Origin: an uncultured Eubacteriales bacterium | Lineage (GTDB): Bacteria > Bacillota_A > Clostridia > Oscillospirales > CAG-272 | Direction of reading: 5' to 3' | Assembly (NCBI GenBank): GCA_900557635.1 | Contig: USTB01000010.1 | Coordinates: 1-12,509 of the forward strand | Length of the DNA stretch: 12,509 nt | In this document: positions 1 through 6,668 of the stretch, one piece after another | Layout: each line of letters starts with the position of its first letter | Position numbering within the stretch: the first letter of the stretch is position 1 | Translations under genes and position numbers: made by a program | The notes under the pieces: model-generated | The model's database searches: none | Told to the model about the DNA's origin: nothing | The model's input: the letters and a program-made list of their open reading frames with translations, nothing else

Positions 1-167
1 GTCCCTTTGGAATCTTCAAAACTTTTTGAGAGGGTCGAAGATAGGGATTTTCTCTACGAATGGGCGGTTGCGGAAAAGCGGGCGTTTGTGCGGGGAAGGG
101 TCGGTGCTTCATCGAAAAATGAACGCATCACACATGGTATCGACCTGTTCCCACACGTCACCGTGAA
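1..167. other. No recognised gene; left-edge stretch
   Basis: I see no gene I can name here. One plus-strand frame stays open from base 1 into the repeat that follows, so the end of a gene lying off the left edge cannot be excluded, but its translation resembles no family I know and would run into the repeat. A possible stem pairs 12-17 (ATCTTC) with 37-42 (GAAGAT), flanked by TCCCT at 2-6 and AGGGA at 43-47. This suggests repeat-derived or transcribed structured sequence rather than coding sequence. No promoter or ribosome binding site was convincing. Confidence 0.4.
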
Positions 168-303
168 TAAGCCTCCTTTGTGTAAAGGGAGGTGGCACGG
201 CGTAAGCCGTGACGGAGGGATTGTTCGGTGCAAAAGTTTTTGTTACTGTTACAATCCCTCAGTCAGCTCCGCTGACAGCTCCCTTTACACAAGGGAGCCT
301 TAT
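168..303. repeat. MITE-like structured inverted repeat, 136 bp
   Basis: The two ends are inverted copies: ATAAG(C/G)CTCC... at 168-192 matches the reverse complement of 279-303 almost throughout, including the TTTGTGTAAAGGGAGG / CTCCCTTTACACAAGGG arms. An inner stem pairs 215-224 with 251-260. Each half carries its own small hairpin: CACGGC/GCCGTG at 196-201/206-211 closes a GTAA (GNRA-type) loop, and GTCAGC/GCTGAC at 262-267/271-276 closes a 3-nt loop. It encodes no protein. I recall similar elements as multicopy short repeats in gut Clostridia genomes, but copy number cannot be seen here. No clear target-site duplication is visible beyond a possible TA. The open frame running through it is a by-product. 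Confidence 0.75.
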
Positions 304-336
304 CTGCGGCACTATCCTTAAATGGCACAATATCCA

Positions 337-364
337 TTGAAAAACATACGGCTTGGGGTACAAC
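337..364 (+). promoter_or_regulatory. Weak candidate promoter for mnmA
   Basis: TTGAAA at 337-342 and TACAAC at 359-364 are separated by 16 nt. This is a tolerable but not strong SigA match and the best pair I found between the repeat and mnmA. Transcription from it would include the three hairpins at 395-482 in the mnmA leader. The call is tentative. Confidence 0.25.
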
Positions 365-394
365 CACTTTCCCGCATACTTCATATTTACGAAG

Positions 395-483
395 CCCAAA
401 CCCTTTCCCCTATGAAAAGGTTTTGGGGATTGCTAAGGGTCTTTCCCGAAAGAACCTTAACCGGGGTTCGGGGCGACGCCCCG
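395..483 (+). other. Three consecutive hairpins upstream of mnmA
   Basis: Three stems lie back to back. The first pairs 395-407 with 414-427 (CCCAAA...CCCTTT against AAAAGG...TTTTGGG), with a mismatch. The second pairs AAGGGTCTTTC at 435-445 with GAAAGAACCTT at 448-458, one mismatch. The third pairs GGGGCG at 470-475 with CGCCCC at 477-482. None is followed by a clear T tract, so they are not simple terminators. They may be a second short dispersed repeat, or a structured leader of mnmA. I do not recognise them as a known riboswitch. Confidence 0.35.
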
Positions 484-528
484 CGTATTCCCTCTCGCAT
501 CCCCCACCTATTTCCTAAGGAGGTTCAT

Positions 529-1563
529 ATGAAAATACTGCTTGGCATGAGCGGCGGACTCGACTCCACCTATGCGGCGTACCTGTTGCGCGAGCAGGGA
601 TGGGAGGTCGAAGGCGCCGTACTGCAAATGCACGACTATACCGAGATCGAGGACGCGCGCGCCTCGGCGCAGGCGGTGGGCATCCCGTTCCACGTCATCG
701 ACTGTCGGGAGCGCTTCGCGCGCTGTGTGCAGGAGCCGTTCATCGACGAATACCTGTGCGGTAGGACGCCCAACCCTTGCATTCTGTGCAACCGCGACGT
801 AAAATTTGCGGCACTGTATGAATACGCGATGTCGCACGGCTTCGACCGCATCGGCACGGGACACTACAGCCGCATTGTCTGCGAGGACGGGCGGTACGCG
901 GTGCACTGTGCGGACGATGCCAGGAAGGATCAGAGCTACGTTTTGTGGCGTCTGACACAGGAGCAGTTGGCTGTCGTTCACACGCCGCTGGCATCCCTTT
1001 GCAAGGACGATATCCGTCAAAAGGCGGAGGCGCTCGGCTTTTCCGCCGCGCATAAGAAGGAAAGTCAGGAGATCTGCTTCATACCCGATCACGATTACGC
1101 GGCATACATCACGGCGCGGCGCGGCAACGCGCCCGAGGGCGATTTTGTGGATTGGAACGGCAAGGTCGTGGGCAGGCACCGCGGCATCCTGCACTACACG
1201 GTGGGACAGCGCAAGCACTTGGGTATCGCGCTGGGTGAACCCGTGTACGTCTCCGCCATCGACCCCGAAACAAACCGCGTATATCTGGCACAGGCGGGCG
1301 GCGAATACACCGATTCCATGGAGGTTTCGGCGTTGAATTTTCAGCGCCTCGACCCCGAGCATCTGCCGGACACTATCGACGCCGCAGTGCGCATCCGCTA
1401 TTCCTCCCCCATGATCCCTGCGCACGTGACCTTCCGTCCGGAGGCAGACGGCGTTTGCGCGTCCGTGCGATTTGATGCACCCGTTCGCGCCGTGACCCCG
1501 GGACAAAGTGCGGTTTTCTACGCCGACGGCACCATCCTCTTCGGCGGCTTCATCCGTTCGTGA
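529..1563 (+). CDS. mnmA: tRNA-specific 2-thiouridylase MnmA (CxxC type)
   Basis: MnmA adenylates U34 of Lys, Glu and Gln tRNAs and replaces its 2-oxygen with sulfur in the cytoplasm. The 344-residue product is close to the usual 360. The PP-loop SGGLDST sits at residues 8-14 and binds ATP. RTPNPCILCN at 79-88 contains the catalytic-position cysteine C87, and QEICFI at 180-185 contains the second, C183. GTGHY (109-113) and YTVGQRKHLGI (223-233) are family signatures; the C-terminal third is the beta-barrel region. C84 lies where E. coli has Asp, giving a CxxC...C triad. I chose the ATG at 529 because AAGGAGG at 517-523 precedes it; the in-frame ATG at 322 lies in hairpin and repeat sequence and lacks homology. 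The gene stands alone, ending at the shared terminator 1656-1692. Confidence 0.93.
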   Translation: MKILLGMSGGLDSTYAAYLLREQGWEVEGAVLQMHDYTEIEDARASAQAVGIPFHVIDCRERFARCVQEPFIDEYLCGRTPNPCILCNRDVKFAALYEYAMSHGFDRIGTGHYSRIVCEDGRYAVHCADDARKDQSYVLWRLTQEQLAVVHTPLASLCKDDIRQKAEALGFSAAHKKESQEICFIPDHDYAAYITARRGNAPEGDFVDWNGKVVGRHRGILHYTVGQRKHLGIALGEPVYVSAIDPETNRVYLAQAGGEYTDSMEVSALNFQRLDPEHLPDTIDAAVRIRYSSPMIPAHVTFRPEADGVCASVRFDAPVRAVTPGQSAVFYADGTILFGGFIRS

Positions 1564-1655
1564 AGCTGTAGAGAGGGCGGAAACGGTAACAGTTAGTCGC
1601 TGTCTGTATGGGAAGCATTTCCGGGAAAGCGGCATAATGTCAGATACATAAAAAG

Positions 1656-1692
1656 AAACCGAAAGAGCACGCTACAGCGCTCTTTCGGTTTT
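1656..1692. terminator. Bidirectional terminator between mnmA and punA
   Basis: A 13-bp perfect stem, AAACCGAAAGAGC at 1656-1668 with GCTCTTTCGGTTT at 1679-1691, closes a 10-nt loop. Read on the plus strand it runs into TTTT (1689-1692). Read on the minus strand the stem is followed by a longer U-rich stretch (ggtttcttttta). It can end both mnmA and the convergent thrH-punA transcript. Confidence 0.85.
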
Positions 1693-1717
1693 GCTGTTAT
1701 GGATTACGAAACGTCTT

Positions 1718-2563
1718 TCAAAACGCCGTGCGGTTTTCATGCGCAAGGCATGCGAAGAATCCGTCGAGCAGTGCGGAAAAGCTCTCGGCGACACGGTGTG
1801 ACGTTTCCTGCACCTCGCGGTGCGACAGGGGAACGGGCGACAGTCCCGCGGCAAGATTTGTGATGCAGGAGATGCCGCAGACCCGCATACCCGCATGGCG
1901 TGCGGCGATTGCCTCGGCGGCGGTGCTCATGCCCACGGCGTCCGCACCGAGCATGCCGTACATACGGATTTCCTCGGGCGTTTCATACTGCGGACCTGAG
2001 ACCTGAAGATACACGCCCTCTCGCAGAGCCAGTCCCCGCTTTGCTGCACTCTGCCGCAGGAGGTCGCGCAGACCCAAGTCGTACACACAGCTCATATCGG
2101 GGAAGCGCGTCCCAAGTGCATCCGAATTGGGACCGACCAGGGGCGACGGCACAAAGGACGCGATGTGTCCCGTCAGCATCATCAGATCGCCCGGTGTCAG
2201 CTCGAGGGAGACACCGCCCGCCGCATTGGTCAAAACCAGAACGGACGCGCCCATCAGACGCATGAGGCGGATGGGCATGACCACCTGTTGCATGGAGTAG
2301 CCCTCGTAATAATGCACTCTGCCCTGCATGCACACAAGGTCTATGCCGTGCAGGCGGCAAAAGACGAATCTGCCCGCATGTCCCGCGACGGTGGAGACCG
2401 GAAAGCCGGGAATATCAGCATACGAAAGGGTGTCGAGCACCTCGGTTTTCTGCACGAAATCGCCCAGACCCGACCCGAGCACCAGTGCCACGCGGGGGCG
2501 AAACCGTATCTTTTCCTGTACGCAGGAGATCAAACGCATTCCCTGTTCCAATGCCTGTTCCAT
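1718..2563 (-). CDS. punA: Purine nucleoside phosphorylase (trimeric class)
   Basis: This enzyme splits purine nucleosides (typically inosine and guanosine) with phosphate into base and ribose-1-phosphate, for purine salvage in the cytoplasm. The 281 residues match the trimeric PNP family in length. Visible motifs in order are GSGLG (30-34, phosphate loop), GHAGR (61-65), GRVHYYEG (81-88), NAAGG (113-117), GPQYETPEE (190-198), GMSTAAEA (211-218) and TN (235-236), the last being the region whose Asn reads the 6-oxo group of guanine or hypoxanthine. The minus-strand start has AAAGGAG a few bases upstream. It lies 38 bp after the thrH stop with no terminator between, so the two are cotranscribed. 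No signal peptide is present. The assignment to the 6-oxopurine class is by motif only. Confidence 0.93.
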   Translation of the reverse strand: MEQALEQGMRLISCVQEKIRFRPRVALVLGSGLGDFVQKTEVLDTLSYADIPGFPVSTVAGHAGRFVFCRLHGIDLVCMQGRVHYYEGYSMQQVVMPIRLMRLMGASVLVLTNAAGGVSLELTPGDLMMLTGHIASFVPSPLVGPNSDALGTRFPDMSCVYDLGLRDLLRQSAAKRGLALREGVYLQVSGPQYETPEEIRMYGMLGADAVGMSTAAEAIAARHAGMRVCGISCITNLAAGLSPVPLSHREVQETSHRVAESFSALLDGFFACLAHENRTAF

Positions 2564-2601
2564 GGAATTACCGCTCCTTTCCGATTTGTCGGTTCGGGAA
2601 A

Positions 2602-3201
2602 TTACAGTGCCGCGCGGATAGCGCCGAGCAGATCGTCATACGCTTCAAATGCCGGAAGCTCCGGATGATCCTGCCGTATCTTCTCGGTGGAGCGGAAGAG
2701 AAAGCCCGCCTTTGACGCTTGGATCATGCCCAGATCGTTGAAGCTGTCGCCGCTTGCGATGGTTTCGTAACCGATGGACTGCAGAGCGCGGACGGTAGTG
2801 TACTTCGACTTTTCGCAGCGCATCTGATAGCCTGTTATCTCGCCGTTCTGAGCTACCTCAAGAGTATTGCAGAAGATGGTGGGCATACCGAGCTGCTTCA
2901 TCAGCGGCATGGCAAACTGCTCAAAGGTATCGCTGAGAATGATGACCTGCGTGAGCGAACGCAGCTCGTCAAGAAACTCGCGCGCGCCGGGCATAACGTC
3001 GATGTCCTCGATGACCTTCTGTATCTCGGGCAGTCCGAGACCGTGCTCGCGCAGAATATCAAGGCGGTACTTCATCAGCTTGTCGTAATCCGGCTCGTCC
3101 CGTGTGGTGCGTCGAAGCTCGGGGATCCCCGTTTCCTCGGCAAATGCAATCCAGATCTCCGGTACTAACACGCCTTCCATATCCAAGCACACAATATTCA
3201 T
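2602..3201 (-). CDS. thrH: ThrH-type HAD phosphatase / homoserine phosphotransferase
   Basis: ThrH, known from Pseudomonas, dephosphorylates phosphoserine and can move the phosphate to homoserine. The 199 residues fit the family. The start MNIVCLDMEGVLVPEIWIAF is close to the ThrH N terminus as I remember it; D7 is the HAD nucleophile in a DxE variant of DxD. ILSDT (88-92) supplies motif II Ser/Thr, a Lys at 131 or 133 is motif III, and GDSFND (151-156) is motif IV with the metal-binding Asp residues. It is the first gene of an operon with punA, under a perfect consensus promoter at 3243-3271. The ribosome binding site (TGAGGT) is moderate. No serine or threonine pathway gene lies beside it, so the physiological substrate could differ, for example another phosphate monoester. 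Confidence 0.85.
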   Translation of the reverse strand: MNIVCLDMEGVLVPEIWIAFAEETGIPELRRTTRDEPDYDKLMKYRLDILREHGLGLPEIQKVIEDIDVMPGAREFLDELRSLTQVIILSDTFEQFAMPLMKQLGMPTIFCNTLEVAQNGEITGYQMRCEKSKYTTVRALQSIGYETIASGDSFNDLGMIQASKAGFLFRSTEKIRQDHPELPAFEAYDDLLGAIRAAL

Positions 3202-3242
3202 GGTGTTACCTCATTTCTACATTTCGTGGGTGATTTTTCTTT

Positions 3243-3271
3243 ATTATAGCATCGGGACGGGGGCATGTCAA
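3243..3271 (-). promoter_or_regulatory. Consensus SigA promoter for thrH-punA
   Basis: On the minus strand TTGACA (3271-3266) and TATAAT (3248-3243) are both perfect and 17 nt apart. The leader to the thrH ATG at 3201 would be about 35 nt. This is the only strong promoter upstream of either gene, supporting a two-gene operon. Confidence 0.9.
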
Positions 3272-3365
3272 TACGGTTCGGGCGCGTCCCGTCTCGCTTT
3301 TTTCGCGTTTCGGGGAGAGAGACGGACACTGTGGGAATTCGACGTGTAAATAATTTGTGAACGGG

Positions 3366-3394
3366 TTGCTTTTGCTGTAGGAATATGGTACAAT
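3366..3394 (+). promoter_or_regulatory. SigA promoter for DMT transporter
   Basis: TTGCTT at 3366-3371 and TACAAT at 3389-3394 are separated by 17 nt. The predicted start near 3401 leaves a leader of about 30 nt before the ATG at 3430. The -10 hexamer overlaps the in-frame ATG at 3385, which therefore cannot be the translation start. Confidence 0.75.
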
Positions 3395-3429
3395 CAGCTA
3401 TATTATGCATTTTCGGAGGTTATTCTATT

Positions 3430-4434
3430 ATGTGGTTTCTTTTTGCCGTGATCTGCATGCTTGCATGGGGCGGCGCCGATCTTTTTTACAAGATCAGCAG
3501 TGACTCGGACGACCGTTACAGCCATCTGCGCATTGCCGTGTGGGTGGGTATCGTTATGGGTGTGTTTGCCTTTGCGCTCATTCCGTTTTCGGAGAGCGGC
3601 ATCGGCGTTTTGAATATCGGAAACCTGGTCAAATATTCGCCGGCTTCCCTCAGCTACATCATTTCCATGGTCATCGGCTATGCCGGCATGCGTTATCTGG
3701 AAATTTCCATCGTATCTCCCGTGCAGAACGCATCGGGCGCGCTTTCGGCGATCGTGATGACGCTCTGGTTTGCGCTTCCTGCCGAAAACCGTGCGCAAGC
3801 CATTTCCGATGAGACCGGCTTCACCTTCGGTCATGCGGAGGGCACGGCTCTTTTGAACAATATTCTCATCATCGGCGGTATTCTTGCCATCTGCATCGGC
3901 GTTGCGGCTCTTGCTGTGGTGGAGCAGAGACTGTCCGCCGCCGAGACCGAGCTGGCACCGTCCGAGCGGAAATACCGCCTCGGCGCATTGGCGCTCCTTT
4001 TCCCCTTCCTTTACTGTATTTTTGACACCGCCGGCACCGCCGCAGACGGCATCATTCTTAATGAAGATACCGGTCTCGGACTGGGCGAGATCGACGTAAT
4101 CATTCTCTACGGCATCACCTTCCTGCTTGCGGGAATTGTGTGTTGGTTCGTCCTTCTGTTCCGCGAGAAGAAGCCCTACAACCCGCTCCGCGACATCAAG
4201 ACCAAGGGTGTTGCCGCACTGTTTGAAGAGGGCGGTCAGCTCTTCTACGTCTACGCCATGGCGGCGCGTCCCGTGCTTGCGGCTCCCATGATCGCTTCCT
4301 ACTGCATCGTTTCCATGATCCTTTCCCGTATATTTATCAAGGAAAAACTCAAGGCGTCCCAGTATGCCTGCGTCTTTGCCGTGGCACTGGGCATCGTGGC
4401 ACTCGGTATTTCCGAGGGCTTGGGCGAGATGTGA
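3430..4434 (+). CDS. DMT/EamA-like membrane transporter
   Basis: The product is a 334-residue integral membrane protein with the layout of drug/metabolite transporters: about ten hydrophobic segments (roughly 2-19, 34-52, 70-88, 96-115, 146-165, 185-202, 225-245, 264-283, 285-305 and 311-330) in two halves. A hydrophilic stretch near 116-145 and a charged loop near 168-184 interrupt it. The N-terminal segment has WGGADLFYK, and the last helix pair RIFIKEKLKASQYACVF resembles the EamA C-terminal pattern, in which a Glu/Lys-rich motif precedes the last helix. The start at 3430 follows GGAGG at about 3415-3419 and lies downstream of the promoter. The substrate is unknown; family members export amino acids, sugars or drugs. 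It is a single-gene unit ending at the terminator 4480-4518. Confidence 0.8.
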   Translation: MWFLFAVICMLAWGGADLFYKISSDSDDRYSHLRIAVWVGIVMGVFAFALIPFSESGIGVLNIGNLVKYSPASLSYIISMVIGYAGMRYLEISIVSPVQNASGALSAIVMTLWFALPAENRAQAISDETGFTFGHAEGTALLNNILIIGGILAICIGVAALAVVEQRLSAAETELAPSERKYRLGALALLFPFLYCIFDTAGTAADGIILNEDTGLGLGEIDVIILYGITFLLAGIVCWFVLLFREKKPYNPLRDIKTKGVAALFEEGGQLFYVYAMAARPVLAAPMIASYCIVSMILSRIFIKEKLKASQYACVFAVALGIVALGISEGLGEM

Positions 4435-4479
4435 TCCGCGCCGCCGCCGACGTTTATTCGGTATCAATGACTGTGTACA

Positions 4480-4518
4480 CCCCGAGGAGGGAGCTTTCCT
4501 CGGGGTATGAATTTTTTT
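4480..4518 (+). terminator. Terminator of the DMT transporter gene
   Basis: CCCCGAGGA at 4480-4488 pairs perfectly with TCCTCGGGG at 4497-4505, extendable by two G-T pairs. After a short spacer there is a run of seven T (4512-4518). The minus strand has no matching T tract, so it acts on the plus strand only. Confidence 0.85.
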
Positions 4519-4550
4519 GCAGAGAAAATGGAGTAATATGTAAAAATATC

Positions 4551-4579
4551 TTGCATTGCGGATAAATATGTGCTATAAT
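4551..4579 (+). promoter_or_regulatory. SigA promoter for glycine-riboswitch leader
   Basis: TTGCAT at 4551-4556 and TATAAT at 4574-4579 are 17 nt apart. Transcription would start near 4586, about 15-20 nt before the first aptamer. The leader to the AGCS start codon is then about 390 nt. Confidence 0.8.
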
Positions 4580-4600
4580 GCATTGACAAGTAAAATAAGC

Positions 4601-4800
4601 TAAGTGAAGCAGGCAGGAAATTACACGGTCGGTTATGCGCCGTGTTCCCGAAGGAGTAACACTCTCAGGTGTCGCATACGCGATAAAACTGCTTGCGGAT
4701 AGCGCTCCGGAGAAGTCCGATTTCGGATGCCGAAGGTGCAAGGCTCGGTGCCTGTCGTGCACGGGTCAATCTCTCAGGCAAAAGGACGGAGGATCAGGGA
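4601..4800 (+). promoter_or_regulatory. Tandem glycine riboswitch
   Basis: Two aptamers in series bind glycine. In the first, AAGCAG at 4607-4612 pairs with CTGCTT at 4689-4694 as P1 and encloses the conserved CCGAAGGAGTAAC (about 4648-4660) and CTCTCAGG (4662-4669). In the second, CTCCG at 4705-4709 pairs with CGGAG at 4787-4791 and encloses CCGAAGGTGCAA (4730-4741) and the signature ATCTCTCAGGCAAAAGGAC (4769-4787). These blocks match the gcvT-type glycine riboswitch consensus. The downstream gene is an AGCS symporter, a common partner of this riboswitch; in reported streptococcal cases glycine switches the transporter off. The sign of control here is inferred. Confidence 0.92.
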
Positions 4801-4801
4801 A

Positions 4802-4890
4802 ATACCGCACATCATGCCGATACGGTTCCGAACGGGACGGATTCGGTGAGAATGCGGTATGCCCGAGCAAACAACGCGAGCTTTGTCGCG
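4802..4890 (+). promoter_or_regulatory. Expression-platform hairpins after the riboswitch
   Basis: ATACCGCA at 4802-4809 pairs perfectly with TGCGGTAT at 4853-4860 and encloses an inner stem, CCGAA 4828-4832 with TTCGG 4842-4846. A second hairpin, CGCGA 4875-4879 with TCGCG 4886-4890, is followed by CTTTTTG and could act as a weak first terminator. CGGTTCCGAA at 4823-4832 can alternatively pair along ten positions (three G-U) with TTCGGAGTTG at 4905-4914, covering the 5' arm of the main terminator. It is therefore a candidate antiterminator. Confidence 0.6.
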
Positions 4891-4908
4891 CTTTTTGCAT
4901 TGGATTCG

Positions 4909-4940
4909 GAGTTGAACGGCCTCACGTTTGGCTCTTTTTT
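4909..4940 (+). terminator. Riboswitch-controlled intrinsic terminator
   Basis: GAGTTGAACG at 4909-4918 pairs over ten positions (three G-U pairs as RNA) with CGTTTGGCTC at 4925-4934 across a 6-nt loop, followed at once by six T (4935-4940) and more T-rich sequence. It lies 37 nt before the AGCS start codon, the expected place for a transcription attenuator. Confidence 0.8.
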
Positions 4941-4977
4941 ATTTGCATCGTTTACATATTTCGGGAGGGACTTCCAT

Positions 4978-6516
4978 ATGTGGGATTCCGTAATCAATAC
5001 CATTACCAAGGCAAATGACTTTGTCAACGGCATCGTGTGGGGCTGGCCCATGATCGTCATGATCCTGGGTACCGGCATACTGCTCACCGTGCGCACCCGT
5101 GTGCTTCAGGTTCGCAAATTCGGTGAATCCATGAGCACCACCATTGTTCCGGCGGTGCGGGACATGGGCAAAAAGGACAAGAAAAAGCGCGACCGCAATG
5201 CAGTTTCGCAGTTTGAGGCGTTTTCCGCCGCCATTTCGGGTACAGTGGGAACGGGCAACATCATCGGTGTGACCTCCGCCATCCTGACGGGCGGTCCCGG
5301 CGCGGTGCTGTGGATGTGGATCTCCGCATTCTTCGGCATGGTGACCAACTATTCCGAAAACGTACTGGGTCTGTTCTACCGCCGTCAGGAAAAGGACGGC
5401 AACTTCAGCGGCGGTGCGTTCTATTACATTGCCTACGGTCTGAAGCAACGCTGGCTTGGCATGCTTGCGGCAATTTTCTGTCTGCTTGCGGCAGTGGGCA
5501 TGAGCGGCGTGCAGACCAATAAGATCACCGGCTCCTTCCTCTCGGTGCTTGATACCGACGCGACATGGGTCAAACTGACCATCGGCGTGATCGTCGCCGT
5601 ATTTGTGGCAATCGTTATCATCGGCGGCATCAAGCGCATCGGCAGGATCGCTTCCATGCTGGTGCCCTTCATGTCACTTCTGTTCATCGCCATGGCGCTT
5701 GTTATCATCGGCAAGAACTGCTCGGCGATCCCCGAGACCTTCCGTCTCATTTTCACCAGCGCCTTCTCCGCAAAGGCGGTTGCGGGCGGCGTGGGCGGCT
5801 TCGCTTTTTCGCAGATTATCAAAAAGGGACTGGCGCGCGGTGTGTTTTCCAATGAAGCGGGACTCGGCTCCTCCGTCATTGCACACTCCGCTTCCGAGAC
5901 CCGTGAGCCTGTAAAGCAGGGACTTTGGGGCGTGTTTGAGGTGTTCTTTGATACCTTTGTGATCTGCACCCTCACGGCGCTTACCATTCTCACCACCAAC
6001 ATCGGCAACGGTACGTATGCCGACGGCTCCTTCTTCGGCAAGTTCAACGAAGCGGGCAAATTTGTGGACGCATCGGACTCCGCGACCTCGCTCGGCGCTT
6101 TTTCCTCCAACCTCGGCACCTTCGGCACGGTGGCGTTCCTTGTCATTCTTCCCCTGTTTGCCTTCACCACCATCCTTGCATGGTCGTATTACGGTGAAAA
6201 AGCCGTGGACTTCTGCTTCCGCAAGCGCTCGGATAAGGGCAGAAGGATCTCCGTGCTCATCTTCAAGATCGTATATATCCTGCTCATTGCCTGCTCCTCC
6301 CTCATCGGCTCCGATCTCATTTGGGCACTGGACGATACCTTCAACGGGCTGATGGCGCTTCCCAACCTGGTTGCGCTTGTGTTCCTTTCCGGACAGGTGG
6401 CGCGCATCACCAAGAACTATTTCGACCGCAAAAAGGGTCTGGATGTCGAACCGATGCTCTCCGCTTATCCGGAGCAGAATGAGAAATTCAAGTCTCAGCT
6501 CGGCGACAACGACTGA
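4978..6516 (+). CDS. Sodium:alanine/glycine symporter (AGCS family)
   Basis: This 512-residue inner-membrane carrier imports alanine and/or glycine with sodium. The AGCS signature GTGNIIGVTSAILTGGPGA spans 91-109 and is followed by WMW; the second signature RGVFSNEAGLGSS is at 287-299, and EPVKQGLWGVFEVFFDTFVICT follows at 310-331. Around eleven hydrophobic segments are visible. The N-terminal segment precedes a basic cytoplasmic stretch (KKDKKKRDR, 65-73). The tail beyond about 475 is hydrophilic. The start at 4978 follows GGGAGGG (4963-4969) with 8-nt spacing. An in-frame ATG at 4693 would translate through the riboswitch and is rejected. A glycine aptamer upstream suggests glycine is a physiological substrate. 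It is monocistronic, ending at the terminator 6533-6561. Confidence 0.93.
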   Translation: MWDSVINTITKANDFVNGIVWGWPMIVMILGTGILLTVRTRVLQVRKFGESMSTTIVPAVRDMGKKDKKKRDRNAVSQFEAFSAAISGTVGTGNIIGVTSAILTGGPGAVLWMWISAFFGMVTNYSENVLGLFYRRQEKDGNFSGGAFYYIAYGLKQRWLGMLAAIFCLLAAVGMSGVQTNKITGSFLSVLDTDATWVKLTIGVIVAVFVAIVIIGGIKRIGRIASMLVPFMSLLFIAMALVIIGKNCSAIPETFRLIFTSAFSAKAVAGGVGGFAFSQIIKKGLARGVFSNEAGLGSSVIAHSASETREPVKQGLWGVFEVFFDTFVICTLTALTILTTNIGNGTYADGSFFGKFNEAGKFVDASDSATSLGAFSSNLGTFGTVAFLVILPLFAFTTILAWSYYGEKAVDFCFRKRSDKGRRISVLIFKIVYILLIACSSLIGSDLIWALDDTFNGLMALPNLVALVFLSGQVARITKNYFDRKKGLDVEPMLSAYPEQNEKFKSQLGDND

Positions 6517-6532
6517 CGTGACCCGTCGCACC

Positions 6533-6561
6533 GCCTTCCCTTCCCACGGGGGAGGCTTTTT
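6533..6561 (+). terminator. Terminator of the AGCS gene
   Basis: GCCTTCCC at 6533-6540 pairs with GGGGAGGC at 6549-6556 (one G-U) and is followed by TTTTT (6557-6561). It begins 17 nt after the AGCS stop codon. Confidence 0.85.
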
Positions 6562-6584
6562 CACGGGATCGATATATGCACGGT

Positions 6585-6630
6585 AAAAACGCAGAGACTG
6601 CGGCGGACAGATCGCAGTCTCTGCGTTTTT
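6585..6630. terminator. Bidirectional terminator, mainly for DUF6020 gene
   Basis: A perfect 18-bp stem joins 6585-6602 (five A, then CGCAGAGACTGCG) to 6613-6630 (the complement, ending in five T), with a 10-nt loop. Because the stem ends in A5 on one side and T5 on the other, it works in both directions. It backs up the AGCS terminator and ends the minus-strand transcript of the large membrane protein. Confidence 0.85.
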
Positions 6631-6668
6631 GTGATGTGTCCCTGCACCGTATCGGCGCGGGACGTCAA

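Noticed and set aside
7..321. 104-codon plus-strand open frame at the left edge
   Set aside because: Most of it is translation of the structured repeat, and it has no ribosome binding site; the part before the repeat matches nothing I know.
322..528. In-frame upstream extension of mnmA
   Set aside because: It crosses the hairpin cluster and adds 69 residues not present in MnmA proteins; the ATG at 529 has an ideal AAGGAGG.
508..1635. 375-codon minus-strand open frame over mnmA
   Set aside because: Antisense shadow of a well-supported gene; no motifs, no ribosome binding site or promoter.
3272..3365. Search for a small gene or RNA between thrH and the DMT gene
   Set aside because: No ribosome binding site with a matching frame and no stable terminator-bounded structure was found; it looks like plain spacer between divergent promoters.
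3385..3429. Earlier ATG for the DMT transporter
   Set aside because: It overlaps the -10 element of the promoter, so it would lie upstream of the transcript start.
3403..4467. 354-codon minus-strand open frame over the DMT transporter gene
   Set aside because: Its translation is His/Gly/Arg-rich and lacks any family pattern, while the plus frame encodes regular membrane segments.
4693..4977. In-frame upstream extension of the AGCS symporter
   Set aside because: It translates the second glycine aptamer and the terminator; the ATG at 4978 has GGGAGGG and gives the standard N terminus.
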